In this document: positions 38,221-46,501 of the stretch, piece after piece
Layout: the number at the start of each line of letters is the position of its first letter
How positions within the stretch are numbered: position 1 is the first letter of the stretch
Source: Halopseudomonas laoshanensis
GTDB lineage: Bacteria; Pseudomonadota; Gammaproteobacteria; Pseudomonadales; Pseudomonadaceae
Length of the DNA stretch: 64,000 bases
Direction: 5' to 3'
Assembly (NCBI RefSeq): GCF_008365385.1
Contig: NZ_QOVF01000003.1
Location: 62,001-126,000 of the forward strand
Made by a program: the position numbers and the translations under genes
The notes under the pieces: model-generated
Seen by the model: the letters and a program-made list of their open reading frames with translations, nothing else
Databases searched by the model: none
What the model was told of the DNA's origin: nothing

Positions 38221-39381
38221 ATGTCTCCCTTTCTGTTTGCCACCACCGCCCAGATTCTTTGCGAGTCCGGTTCGGCCATTCGCCTGGCCGAACTCTGCAA
38301 GGAGCGCGGTGCCAATCGTGTGATGATCGTGACCGATCCGGGCATCACCAAACTGGGCATGCTCAATGACATCCTGCCCGGCTTTGCCAAGGCCGGCATG
38401 GCCGTGGAAATCTTCGACGCCGTGCAGGCTGATCCGCCAGAATCAGTAGTGATGGCAGCGGTAGAACAGGGCCGCGCGATGAAGGCGGATCTGGTCGTGG
38501 GTTTCGGCGGCGGCAGCTCGATGGACGTCGCCAAACTGGTGGCCTTTCTTGCCCACCCCGGCTGCCAGCAGCAACTGGCCGACATCTACGGCGTCGGCAA
38601 TGCCAAAGGCCAGCGCCTGCCGCTGATCCAGGTTCCGACTACCGCCGGTACCGGCTCGGAAGTCACGCAGATCTCCATCATCACCACCGGAGAAACCACC
38701 AAGATGGGCGTCGTCTCGCCGATCCTGCTGCCAGACATGGCCTTGCTGGACGCCGACCTGACCCTAGGCCTGCCCCCGGCCGTCACCGCCGCCACCGGTA
38801 TTGATGCGATGGTGCACGCCATTGAGGCTTACACCAGCAAGGTCAAAAAGAACCCGCTATCGGACATGCTCGCCCGCGAAGCCCTGCGCCTGCTAGCCGC
38901 CAATCTGGATGAAGCCGTTCACAACGGCAGCAACCGTGAAGCCCGCCAAGGCATGCTGCTCGGCGCCCTGCTGGCCGGCCAGGCCTTTGCCAACGCCCCG
39001 GTTGCAGCAGTACACGCACTGGCCTATCCGCTGGGCGGGCATTTCCATATCCCCCACGGCCTGTCCAATGCGCTGGTTTTGCCCGCAGTAATCGAATTCA
39101 ACGCCTCGGCCGCAGAAGATCTGTACGCCGATCTGGCACCGCTGCTGGTCAAAGACCTGAAGCCCGGCAATGCCGCCAGCCTGACCGCACAACTGGTCTC
39201 AGAATTGGCCGCGCTAAGCCCACGCTGCAAGCTGCCGACACGCCTGCGTGACGCCGGGGTACCGGAAGATATGCTGCCGCAATTGGCCAAGGACGCGATG
39301 CTGCAACAGCGCCTGCTGGTCAATAACCCACGGGAGCTGACTGAGGCGGATGCGCTGGCGATTTATCGCAAGGCGTACTGA
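38221..39381 (+). CDS. Iron-containing alcohol dehydrogenase
   Basis: 386 residues, group III metal-dependent alcohol dehydrogenase. NAD-binding GFGGGSSMDVAKLVAF (about 97-112), VPTTAGTGSEVTQ, and metal ligands in ATGIDAMVHAIEAYTS and AVHALAYPLGGHFHIPHGLSNA. Substrate is unknown; P. aeruginosa carries a similar gene beside a thioesterase gene in a fatty-acid/acyl-CoA context, and here too a thioesterase follows. GAGGTG precedes the ATG. A 220-bp spacer with a fold-back repeat separates it from the thioesterase gene. Confidence 0.9.
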   Translation: MSPFLFATTAQILCESGSAIRLAELCKERGANRVMIVTDPGITKLGMLNDILPGFAKAGMAVEIFDAVQADPPESVVMAAVEQGRAMKADLVVGFGGGSSMDVAKLVAFLAHPGCQQQLADIYGVGNAKGQRLPLIQVPTTAGTGSEVTQISIITTGETTKMGVVSPILLPDMALLDADLTLGLPPAVTAATGIDAMVHAIEAYTSKVKKNPLSDMLAREALRLLAANLDEAVHNGSNREARQGMLLGALLAGQAFANAPVAAVHALAYPLGGHFHIPHGLSNALVLPAVIEFNASAAEDLYADLAPLLVKDLKPGNAASLTAQLVSELAALSPRCKLPTRLRDAGVPEDMLPQLAKDAMLQQRLLVNNPRELTEADALAIYRKAY

Positions 39382-39422
39382 TTTTAAAGGTTTTTGCCCG
39401 CAGCCAGCTCAACGCTAAAGCA

Positions 39423-39525
39423 GCCTTGGGCGACACCCGCAGTAGACCGTCTGCGCCCTGGATGGGCGCTGCCGAGCCCCCAGGGACGGGTTTATGGCGT
39501 GTCTACGGAGGGTGTCGGTCAAGGC
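39423..39525. repeat. Fold-back intergenic repeat, copy A
   Basis: Imperfect 25-base terminal arms (39423-39447 and 39501-39525, 21 of 25 pairing) enclose a small hairpin (gcgccc/gggcgc, 39453-39469) and the core gccgagc...agggacg...gcgtgtc (39471-39503). The same architecture and core recur at 44871-44980, so this is one family of small palindromic, MITE-like or REP-like elements. No coding capacity. Confidence 0.7.
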
Positions 39526-39601
39526 AGCGGGTATATAGAATCCATCATCACCGTCAAACCGCCTTCAGCTGAACCAAGTTTCCCGAGAAAAGACTTCTGA
39601 T

Positions 39602-40030
39602 ATGAGTGAAAAACAAACACGCAGCGACTACCCCCACCTACACCCCATCACCACCCGCTGGCACGACAATGACGTGTACGGGCATGTAAACAACGTGGTG
39701 TACTACAACTACTTCGACAGCGCGGTAAACAGCTGGTTGATCGAACAGGGTGGGCTGGATATTCATCAGGGCGATCAGATCGCCTTCGTCGTCAGCTCCG
39801 GCTGCGACTACTTCGCCCCCATCGCTTTTCCTGAAACCATCGAGATCGGCGTGCGTGTCGCCAAGCTCGGCAACAGCTCAGTGCACTATGAATTGGCGGT
39901 GTTCAAGGCAGGTGTCGAAGAAGCCTGCGCCGCAGGCCGCTTCGTGCATGTATTTGTCGAACGCGCCAGCAACCGCTCCTGCGCAATACCCGCAGGGCCC
40001 CGCGCAGCGCTGGAGAAGTTGCTGGTCTGA
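39602..40030 (+). CDS. YbgC/FadM-type acyl-CoA thioesterase
   Basis: 142 residues of the 4HBT hotdog family. The RWHDNDVYGHVNNVVYYNYFD segment (19-39) holds the catalytic-type aspartate (D-x-Y-G-H-V-N-N) shared with YbgC and FadM. Likely hydrolyses acyl-CoAs; natural substrate unknown. It follows the iron alcohol dehydrogenase on the same strand and converges on the glyoxalase gene with 3 bases between stops. Confidence 0.88.
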   Translation: MSEKQTRSDYPHLHPITTRWHDNDVYGHVNNVVYYNYFDSAVNSWLIEQGGLDIHQGDQIAFVVSSGCDYFAPIAFPETIEIGVRVAKLGNSSVHYELAVFKAGVEEACAAGRFVHVFVERASNRSCAIPAGPRAALEKLLV

Positions 40031-40033
40031 AGA

Positions 40034-40576
40034 TCAGCCCAACACAGCGGGCAGATCGCCCGGCGTGAACAGCTCAATCCAGTAACCATCCGGATCGCGG
40101 ATAAAGGCAATATTCTTCATCTTGCCATCCTGCGGGCGTTTGACGAAGCTGACCCCCAGCTCCTCAAAGCGCGCGCAGGCCGCCTCCAGATCCGGCACGG
40201 CGAAGCCGATATGCCCAAAGCCCTTGGGCTCGTCATTGCCGTTGTGGTAACTGAAGTCGGCATCGTCCTCGGTGCCCCAGTTATGCGTCAACTCCAGCAT
40301 CGCCGGGCGGCCAAAAGTCTGCACCAGGCGCTCGCGGTTATCGTGCGACCAGTCCACCAGCTCATGGGTATCGATAGCAGCCAGGAAGTACAGGCTGAAC
40401 TTCATCTCTTCGAAATCCAGCTTCTTCACCAGCGTCATGCCCATAATGCGGGTATAGAAATCCAGCGTCGCTTTCGGCGACTTGATGCGCAGCATGGTCT
40501 GGTTGAATACGAAACCTTCGGTGGCCGGATCGCGGTTCTCGCAGAGTCCGACAGCGGATTCAAAATGGCGACTCAT
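40034..40576 (-). CDS. gloA: Lactoylglutathione lyase (glyoxalase I)
   Basis: Converts the hemithioacetal of methylglyoxal and glutathione into S-lactoylglutathione. About 180 residues, the longer class like the human and P. putida enzyme. Metal ligands can be placed at Q26 ([10 protein letters not shown]), E95 (MLELTHNWG), H122 ([12 protein letters not shown]) and E168 (DGYWIELF), matching the spacing of human GLO1. The longer type with inserts is usually zinc-dependent. It relies on glutathione made by gshA/gshB of this window. ATG 40576 follows GGGAGC; a longer frame to 40600 exists. Confidence 0.93.
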   Translation of the reverse strand: MSRHFESAVGLCENRDPATEGFVFNQTMLRIKSPKATLDFYTRIMGMTLVKKLDFEEMKFSLYFLAAIDTHELVDWSHDNRERLVQTFGRPAMLELTHNWGTEDDADFSYHNGNDEPKGFGHIGFAVPDLEAACARFEELGVSFVKRPQDGKMKNIAFIRDPDGYWIELFTPGDLPAVLG

Positions 40577-40684
40577 GGTAATAGCTCCCGGGCAGGTCAA
40601 TGGAAAGGGTTACAAGAGTAACATTCACATTGACCCGCTCGAAGCGCGCAAGTGCAAACGATTGTTTGCACTGCGGAGGGGGAA

Positions 40685-41545
40685 TTACTTGAAGGGCCGC
40701 TCATCCCACCAGGGGTAGAACGCCGGGCGGTCCTTGCTCGGGCTGAGCTTGAACTGCGGCGGACGCTTTTCCAGGAAGGACTGTACACCCTCCTGGGCAT
40801 CGGCCGACTCGCCCATAAAGGCAATCGCCCGCGAATCAACCTTGTGCGCTTCCATCGGATGATCCGCCGCCATCATGCGCCACAACAACTGACGGTTGAG
40901 CAGCGCAGACATGCCCGAGGTGTTGTCAGCAATTTCACGCGCCAATGCATAAGCCGCAGGCAGCAATTCTTCCGGCTCATGAATACTGCGAATCAACCCG
41001 CCTTTCAGCGCTTCCTCAGCATCAAACACACGACCGGTGTATACCCACTCAGCAGCCTGCATCGGCCCAACCAGACGCGGCAGGAACCAGCTGGAGCAAG
41101 CTTCCATGGTGATACCACGACGCGCAAACACAAAGCCGAAGCGAGCCTTGGTCGAAGCCATACGAATATCCATCGGCAACGTCATGGTCGCACCCACACC
41201 CACCGCAGCGCCGTTAAAGGCACCGATCACCGGCTTGGTGCACTCATAAATCCGCAGGGAAACGGTACCGCCACCATCACGCAGCGTGTCACCCTCAGGC
41301 TCACTCTGGCGCTTGTGGCGGTTAAAGGTGTCACCCCCCTTCTCCAAATCCGCACCCGCACAAAACGCCTTGCCCGCGCCGGTCATGATGATCACCCGCA
41401 CATTGTCATCGGCATCTGCCGCATCAAAAGCAGCGATCAGTTCGCGGCACATGGCAGCGTTAAAGGCGTTCATGCGGTCGGGGCGGTTCAGGGTCAGCGT
41501 GAGAATGCCGTCCTTTACCTGGTAATCGAGCGTTTCGTAAGACAT
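40685..41545 (-). CDS. Enoyl-CoA hydratase/isomerase family protein
   Basis: 286 residues, crotonase fold. Oxyanion-hole segments AFCAGADLEKGG (~62-73) and GAFNGAAVGVGATMTLPMDIRMAS (~110-133), then FARRGITMEACSSWFLPRLVGP, where the usual E of the second catalytic position (E-A-C-S-S) is present. Probably acts in beta-oxidation of acyl-CoAs; substrate unknown. Longer than the 257-residue housekeeping enzyme because of an insert after the first oxyanion loop (FNRHKRQSEPEGDTLRDGGG). Its upstream spacer contains the palindrome TGACCGGTCA. Confidence 0.88.
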   Translation of the reverse strand: MSYETLDYQVKDGILTLTLNRPDRMNAFNAAMCRELIAAFDAADADDNVRVIIMTGAGKAFCAGADLEKGGDTFNRHKRQSEPEGDTLRDGGGTVSLRIYECTKPVIGAFNGAAVGVGATMTLPMDIRMASTKARFGFVFARRGITMEACSSWFLPRLVGPMQAAEWVYTGRVFDAEEALKGGLIRSIHEPEELLPAAYALAREIADNTSGMSALLNRQLLWRMMAADHPMEAHKVDSRAIAFMGESADAQEGVQSFLEKRPPQFKLSPSKDRPAFYPWWDERPFK

Positions 41546-42053
41546 GAGGGTGCTCCCTGTTGATCAGATGCCGCCCAGTGTAGAACTGACCGGTCACAGG
41601 GACCAGTTAAGTTATGAGGCGTATGTGGGGGTATTGTTGGGGTGGATGAGATTACCCTGTCGGCACTGATGACTTAAGATATTGGGCAGCAGAGCCAGGT
41701 GTTGGCCATTCCAGCCTGACAACACTTCAGTGATATAGAGAGCAGAAATTAATCTGTGCCCGGTTCATTGACACTGCTCATCACTTTTCGCGTCCATAAC
41801 AACCTGCATCATCTACACCAGCGTGTCTGATTTATCAGCTGCCACAAGGGTAAATAAGCTCGACGCTTTAGCCTAGTTCTACGGGAATTGCTTTGAGAAA
41901 AAGCAACATCAGTCATATAGAGTTGCGGAATGGGAATTTCTACATAATTTTCAACAAGGCTGACTACTAAGGTAAACTCAATCTCAGACCGCCGGTATAT
42001 CCGGCTGGAAAATCAAGATCTCACCACGAAAACGTAGGTTCTAAGGAATGGAA
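41546..42053. other. Non-coding 0.5-kb junction into AT-rich island
   Basis: No gene seen. Near the enoyl-CoA hydratase gene lies the 10-bp palindrome TGACCGGTCA (41587-41596), a possible operator for that gene. Base composition falls from GC-rich to AT-rich across the stretch. A hairpin TTGCTTT/AAAGCAA (41888-41906) and a second, GCCGG/CCGGC (41991-42005), precede the DUF262 gene. CATAAT (41943-41948) is a fair -10 candidate, but no good -35 stands 17 bases upstream. No tRNA, integrase remnant or att-like direct repeat was noticed. Confidence 0.5.
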
Positions 42054-43244
42054 ATGCCTAGCTCTAATAAGAACATTGATGACCTTTCAGAGGAAGATAT
42101 TGAGCTGTGGTTTGATACGGAAGACGAGTCGACAGTAGGCGAACCATTGTCGGACGAGGAGTTAGCGACTAAGTATGCCGAATCACAGATTCGTATTGTC
42201 CGTTCCTCACTAGATTTCACGCTTCACACTCTAGCCTCCTCAATCAAAGACAAAAACTACATTGATATTGCTCCGGGCTACCAGCGCCGCGCCCGATGGG
42301 ATAAAAAGAAAAAGTCGTTATTAATCGAATCTTTCTTGATGAATATCCCTATTCCACCGATTTTTTTGTTTGAAAAAGATTACAATCAATATGAAATCAT
42401 GGACGGACGCCAGCGGCTGGAGGCCATTTCGGAGTTTCTAGACAATAAATACGCACTTACGGGCTTAGAGTTTTGGCCTGAACTTCAGGGGAGAAGGTAC
42501 GATGATCTTCCGGGTACTATTCAGCGTGGCTTGCTTCGCAGAACTATCAATGCAGTAGTACTACTTGCGGAAACTGAGAAAAGTGATGAGTCCTTCGATA
42601 TACGACTCATTCTCTTTAGACGCCTGAATACAGGTGGGGTGAAGCTTAATGCGCAAGAAATGCGCAATGCTCTGTACCCAGGTTCGTTCAATGAGATGTT
42701 GCACACTTTGTCTCGAAGTGAAAACTTTACTTCTCTTTGGCGGATACCGAAAAAGACCCCGAAAGAAGACCAAGCCCCCCCTGCTAACCTTCAAAAAAAC
42801 GTTTTATACAAATCCATGATGGACTGCGAACTAGTCTTGAGATTTTTTTCGGTATCTGATGTAGTTAACGGAAAAGTCAAAGGCTCATTAAGACAAATAT
42901 TTGACAAAACAATGGAGCGTTACAGTCAAGCATCGTCCTCTCAGATTGAGACGTTGGAGAGCCAATTTAATGAAAGTCTTTCAAGAGTTATTGAAGCGTT
43001 AGGGTTAGATTTTCATATCCTCCCCAATGGAAAGCAAGCGAGCCGACCTCTTTATGATGCCATATTGGTTGCAGCACACCTGCTTCCGAGCGTAAATCTT
43101 CAGCATGATGCTCCAGCTATTCACGCGAGATTAGACGCCGCCTTAGCAAGCCCCGAGTCGTATGAAATACTCGTGGGAAGAGGTAATACGCTTGATTCGA
43201 TTAAGAACCGAGTAGGTCTAGCTCAAAAAATTCTGGCGGGCTAG
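42054..43244 (+). CDS. DUF262 domain protein (GmrS/ParB-like N-terminal module)
   Basis: About 396 residues, AT-rich and unlike its neighbours in codon use. Residues ~40-250 form a DUF262 domain: IAPGYQRRARWDKKKKSLLIESFLMNIPIPPIFL, the DGRQR motif (D117-R121; DGQQR in relatives) that in the ParB/Srx-like fold contacts a nucleotide, and RLNTGGVKLNAQEMRNALYPG. The DUF1524 HNH nuclease domain of GmrSD-type enzymes is not visible; the C-terminal part (270-396) is helical and unassigned. DUF262 proteins recur in phage-defence loci such as GmrSD and BrxU. AAGGA lies 6 bases before ATG 42054, which is preferred to ATG 42048. The HEPN-type gene starts 5 bases after its stop. Confidence 0.85.
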   Translation: MPSSNKNIDDLSEEDIELWFDTEDESTVGEPLSDEELATKYAESQIRIVRSSLDFTLHTLASSIKDKNYIDIAPGYQRRARWDKKKKSLLIESFLMNIPIPPIFLFEKDYNQYEIMDGRQRLEAISEFLDNKYALTGLEFWPELQGRRYDDLPGTIQRGLLRRTINAVVLLAETEKSDESFDIRLILFRRLNTGGVKLNAQEMRNALYPGSFNEMLHTLSRSENFTSLWRIPKKTPKEDQAPPANLQKNVLYKSMMDCELVLRFFSVSDVVNGKVKGSLRQIFDKTMERYSQASSSQIETLESQFNESLSRVIEALGLDFHILPNGKQASRPLYDAILVAAHLLPSVNLQHDAPAIHARLDAALASPESYEILVGRGNTLDSIKNRVGLAQKILAG

Positions 43245-43249
43245 TACAA

Positions 43250-44047
43250 ATGGATATTATTGTTAATGAGTTTGGAAAAGATCTTGAGACGATCGTTAGC
43301 CAACTTAACTTCATTGATGAACTTAGGAGTTTTTCAAGCTGCTCGCCGTTAGTCCCCAAGGGTACAGATGATGATTTTCTAGCGGCAGCTCGAGATATCC
43401 ACGCCAATGCCAAGCTGATACACAACCACCTTCCCATAATTAGTGGAACTCTAATTTTGTACACTTGTGGGCGATTCGAATCGATGGCACGAACTCTGTT
43501 TGAAGATTTATGCCAGAGACTGGTTTCAAAAGCTGATAAGTTCGATAGTCTACCTAAAAAGATGCGTGACAATCTCACCATCTACACGGCGAAAATAATT
43601 GCCGAGCCGCGAAAATACGGTCATGCAGAAAATGGCGTTCGCTCATTTGTGGCCACCTTAGCCGCCAACCTAGACGCCAGATCCCCTTTCAGCAAAGTTA
43701 ATCACGAATGTCTTTCTATTACTGATACGAATATGCGGGCAGAAGCATTGAATGATCTATTCGCGAGGGTGGGTGCCGAAAAGGTATGGTTTAGGATTTC
43801 GGAGCAAGCAGCGGTTAAGCATCATTTCCAGGAATTAGATACCGGAACAACTGAAGCAAAGGCGAAGAAAAAGCTGAATGAGTTAATGGATCTCCGGAAC
43901 AAAATCGCACATCCTGCGGGGGAGTTAGACTGGCCCTCGACATCAACAATACTTGACTACGTAAATTTTCTGAAAATCATAGCAACAGCTTTATCGGCGG
44001 TAACACTAGTTTACGAAATGACATTGTGTGCCGAAGCATCTATATAA
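43250..44047 (+). CDS. HEPN-type protein (RiboL-PSP/MAE_28990-like), partner of DUF262 gene
   Basis: 265 residues, largely helical, no signal peptide or membrane segment. Near the C-terminus DLRNKIAHPAGELDW contains R216-x4-H221, the Rx4-6H motif of HEPN ribonucleases. The middle segment ISGTLILYTCGRFESMARTLFEDLC resembles the start of RiboL-PSP and MAE_28990-type HEPN domains. HEPN proteins often cleave RNA in toxin-antitoxin and abortive-infection systems. The assignment rests on motif and context, with family choice uncertain. The 5-base gap after the DUF262 gene and shared AT-rich composition suggest one transferred module. Confidence 0.7.
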   Translation: MDIIVNEFGKDLETIVSQLNFIDELRSFSSCSPLVPKGTDDDFLAAARDIHANAKLIHNHLPIISGTLILYTCGRFESMARTLFEDLCQRLVSKADKFDSLPKKMRDNLTIYTAKIIAEPRKYGHAENGVRSFVATLAANLDARSPFSKVNHECLSITDTNMRAEALNDLFARVGAEKVWFRISEQAAVKHHFQELDTGTTEAKAKKKLNELMDLRNKIAHPAGELDWPSTSTILDYVNFLKIIATALSAVTLVYEMTLCAEASI

Positions 44048-44192
44048 TTTAAAACTAACAAGCTAGCAATTTATCTGTTCAAATATTTTACCTGCTAATA
44101 CCTAGCGAGTGGATGAATATTTATTTTTCAGAAACCCATAGCTACCAGCAATATTTAATTAAATCATACGCATTTATTATTAAGGATATAAA

Positions 44193-44816
44193 ATGAAGCT
44201 TAAAAGAATGGTCCTTTTTATTTGTGTGATCGCTATTTCCATTGCTGGCTGTGGAAAATCAGATATATCTACAGTCAGAAATGGCACGATCTCGAACTAT
44301 AACTCTACTACTATAGACAAGGCGTTTTCAGCATCTTTCGATAAAGCGGAATGGCAAAGCTATGAAACAGAGAGAGGCGAGCGGATTGTTAAATTCTCCG
44401 GAAAAATCTCTGAAAAGCTGCATCGCGAAGCAACTTATAAGATAGATTTATTTATAAAAAAAGAAGGGCCAGAAGCTGATTTTGAAAATAAAAATCAGTT
44501 GTGGCACGCAATTGAATACTTCAAAAGGATCAACAGTACAATGATTCTTGACCTCAACCAAGCATATCGGTGCGATCCCACACCAACATTGTCGGGCGTT
44601 ATTTCGCCCAATTGTGATGACCAAGATAACAATCAACCCTATCTCTTGGCCGCATTGACGGCGTTTAGTGAGGCGTTTTGGAAGGCAGGCACTCCAGTAG
44701 AGGTTTTATGGTTAGTACATACTAATGGAAACACATTCGAATTATTGAGCATGAGTAGTCCCGAATGGGAAGGCCTAGAGTTTAGAAGTGTTCTAGATAA
44801 AATCTATGGGAGATAG
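44193..44816 (+). CDS. Hypothetical lipoprotein on AT-rich island
   Basis: 207 residues with a lipoprotein signal: basic MKLKRM, hydrophobic core and lipobox SIAGC (Cys20). The mature part starts GKSDISTVRNGTISNYNSTTIDKAFSAS and contains SASFDKAEWQSYETERGERIVKFSGKIS, a segment found in several small uncharacterised lipoproteins; I cannot name a family with certainty. AAGGA is 7 bases upstream of the ATG. Separated from the HEPN gene by 145 AT-rich bases, so it may have its own promoter and need not belong to the same system. A fold-back repeat follows the gene. Confidence 0.75.
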   Translation: MKLKRMVLFICVIAISIAGCGKSDISTVRNGTISNYNSTTIDKAFSASFDKAEWQSYETERGERIVKFSGKISEKLHREATYKIDLFIKKEGPEADFENKNQLWHAIEYFKRINSTMILDLNQAYRCDPTPTLSGVISPNCDDQDNNQPYLLAALTAFSEAFWKAGTPVEVLWLVHTNGNTFELLSMSSPEWEGLEFRSVLDKIYGR

Positions 44817-44870
44817 ATCTGGGTAATCGGGGTCAGATGAAAATTACCTGCTGGCAACACTAAAGCAGCA

Positions 44871-44980
44871 GGCAGTGTTGGCTGATAGGGCTAAGCCGAC
44901 CGTCGATGGCAGGGATGCCATCGCCGAGCTACATGGACGTACTTGCTGCGTGTCGGCGTGCCCTGTCAGCCAACACTGCC
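44871..44980. repeat. Fold-back intergenic repeat, copy B
   Basis: Terminal arms 44871-44891 and 44960-44980 pair at 20 of 21 positions. Inside lie gccgac/gtcggc (44895-44900, 44952-44957), a hairpin gatggc/gccatc (44905-44922) and the core gccgagc...atggacg...gcgtgtc, which matches the core of copy A at 39.4 kb. Non-coding. It sits 55 bases after the lipoprotein stop and marks the point where the GC content returns to chromosomal level. Confidence 0.8.
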
Positions 44981-45073
44981 CTACCCCGGAAGCCCGGCCA
45001 AGCGGAGTTAGCCACTTAACCGACATGAGGGCAGATCGATTTAGAGTCGTGACTAAGCTATTCACCACCGCAC

Positions 45074-46252
45074 CTAAACACAAACCTCCGCCTCCCGCCG
45101 AACCACAAACGGACGCCAAAGACTGACCAACCCAACCAGTGCAATACCCGCCCCCACCCAAAGCGGCGCACGCAGACCATAACCTGCTTCGATCACCGCG
45201 CCTCCCGCCCAACTGCCTACCGCCAGCCCACCCGTAATCACCGACGTGTGCAGGATGTTGACCAGGGCAGTTGGCTCTGCCGCTTTCATCACGCGCGCGA
45301 CCATGGCCGGGTTGAGTGCGACGCCGGTCAGGCCCAGCATGATAAAGAATCCGATATTCAGCCAAAGCCGATCACCGGCCAGGGCAAAGCCGCTCAAGCT
45401 GACCACCAGCATCGCCAGGCCCCAACCCAGGGCGGGCATGGTGTAGCGGTCAGCGATGCGCCCTACTACGTAATTACCCAACAGGTTGGCGATGCCATAA
45501 AGCGCTAGCAAGGGTGCAAGATGTCGCGGCTGCAAGCCTGCCGCATCAATCAGGATAGGCGCACAGTAGCTAAACGCGGCGAAGGTCGCGCCGATGATCA
45601 GGCCGCTGGTGAGGTAGGCTGCCCACAGGCTGCGCCTGTTCAATGTCGCCCATTGCTGGCTCAACGCGGGTTCGCTGCCCGGCTCAACCCTCGGGATACG
45701 AGTGGCCGCCAGCAGGGTGCAGAGTGACGCCATCACCACGATCAGCCAACCGCTGGCGCGCCAGCCGAAGTGCTGTTCAAGCCAGGCCATCAACGGCACG
45801 CCGGCGACGGGCGCGAGCATCAGGCCTGCCAGCACCACGGAGATGGCGCGACCCCTTGCGTCTACCGGTACCAAAGCGGCGCATATGGTAAGACACAGGC
45901 CGATGCATGCAGCGCTGGAAATGCCCATAAGGCAGCGCGCTATAAGCATCACAGGGTAGGTGGGCGCGGCGGCAGCAAGCGCAGCGGCAAGAACGTAAAG
46001 CACCAGCAGCCCCACCAACGCGTGCTTGTTACTCACGCGCCGTACCAACAGCAACATGATGACCGGCGGCCCACCCAGCGCCATACCCAGAGCGTAAAAG
46101 GCGATCAAATTGCCGACCTGGGCAATGCTGACCGAGAACGCATCCGCCAGCGCGGGCATCATGCCTGCGACCATGAATTCGGCAGTGACCAGCGAGAAGA
46201 TGGTGAACGACAGCAGGTAAACGGTGGGTGGGAGTGTGTAGCGCTTGCTCAT
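45074..46252 (-). CDS. MFS transporter (AraJ-like DHA1 family)
   Basis: About 392 residues with twelve predicted membrane helices. The motif-A region GNYVVGRIADRYTMPALG sits between helices 8 and 9, and helix 4-5 sequences LIARCLMGISSAACIGL and ISVVLAGLMLAPVAGVPLMAWLEQHFGWRASGWLIV match the AraJ/YdhP efflux group, where motif C is AGxxxGxPxxxxLxxxxGWR. Likely a drug or metabolite exporter; substrate unknown. ATG at 46252 has GAGG 5 bases upstream; the frame extends to 46309 without support. Divergent from terC. Confidence 0.88.
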   Translation of the reverse strand: MSKRYTLPPTVYLLSFTIFSLVTAEFMVAGMMPALADAFSVSIAQVGNLIAFYALGMALGGPPVIMLLLVRRVSNKHALVGLLVLYVLAAALAAAAPTYPVMLIARCLMGISSAACIGLCLTICAALVPVDARGRAISVVLAGLMLAPVAGVPLMAWLEQHFGWRASGWLIVVMASLCTLLAATRIPRVEPGSEPALSQQWATLNRRSLWAAYLTSGLIIGATFAAFSYCAPILIDAAGLQPRHLAPLLALYGIANLLGNYVVGRIADRYTMPALGWGLAMLVVSLSGFALAGDRLWLNIGFFIMLGLTGVALNPAMVARVMKAAEPTALVNILHTSVITGGLAVGSWAGGAVIEAGYGLRAPLWVGAGIALVGLVSLWRPFVVRREAEVCV

Positions 46253-46392
46253 GAAGGCCTCGGGTTGAATTTCGAGCGCCACCCTAGGCAGTGTTTGATC
46301 TGCGGTCAAGAATGAGGTTGTTGGCTTTCGGTAATAACGCCTTTTTCGTCACGATAGCTTTATGAAACATTCTGTATCATCTGCTCGCTTGT

Positions 46393-46500
46393 GCGCTTTC
46401 GGCGAAGTGCTATTTTGGCGCCGTGAAGCCGGGCCCCTCTGGCGGTTAATACCGCGATGTCGGAATCACAGTCTATTCAACTTGACTGTAAGGAGGGGCT
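46393..46500 (+). promoter_or_regulatory. Structured 5' leader of the TerC gene
   Basis: Three short inverted repeats stand in a row before the gene: GCGCTT/AAGTGC (46393-46410), GCGGT/ACCGC (46442-46455) and ACAGTC/GACTGT (46468-46489). The last ends one base before the AGGAGG ribosome site (46491-46496). TATCAT near 46373 is a weak -10 candidate. The sequence lacks recognisable yybP-ykoY manganese riboswitch consensus elements, so RNA-based control is only a possibility. Confidence 0.3.
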
Positions 46501-46501
46501 C

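Noticed and set aside
39382-39601. Small coding gene between the iron alcohol dehydrogenase and thioesterase genes
   Set aside because: The open frame there runs across the fold-back repeat and has no ribosome site or recognisable protein features.
42054-43244. Calling the DUF262 gene a full GmrSD restriction enzyme
   Set aside because: No DUF1524 HNH-type motif is visible in the C-terminal part and the protein is shorter than GmrSD fusions.
44871-44980. Attachment site or tRNA-derived structure at the island end
   Set aside because: The paired arms resemble a structured RNA gene, but the element recurs in variant form at 39.4 kb and lacks a cloverleaf, so it is better explained as a repeat family member. 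No direct repeat of it is found at the left edge of the island.
46310-46501. yybP-ykoY manganese riboswitch before the TerC gene
   Set aside because: Position and gene family would fit, but the conserved loop sequences of that riboswitch are not visible; only generic hairpins are.
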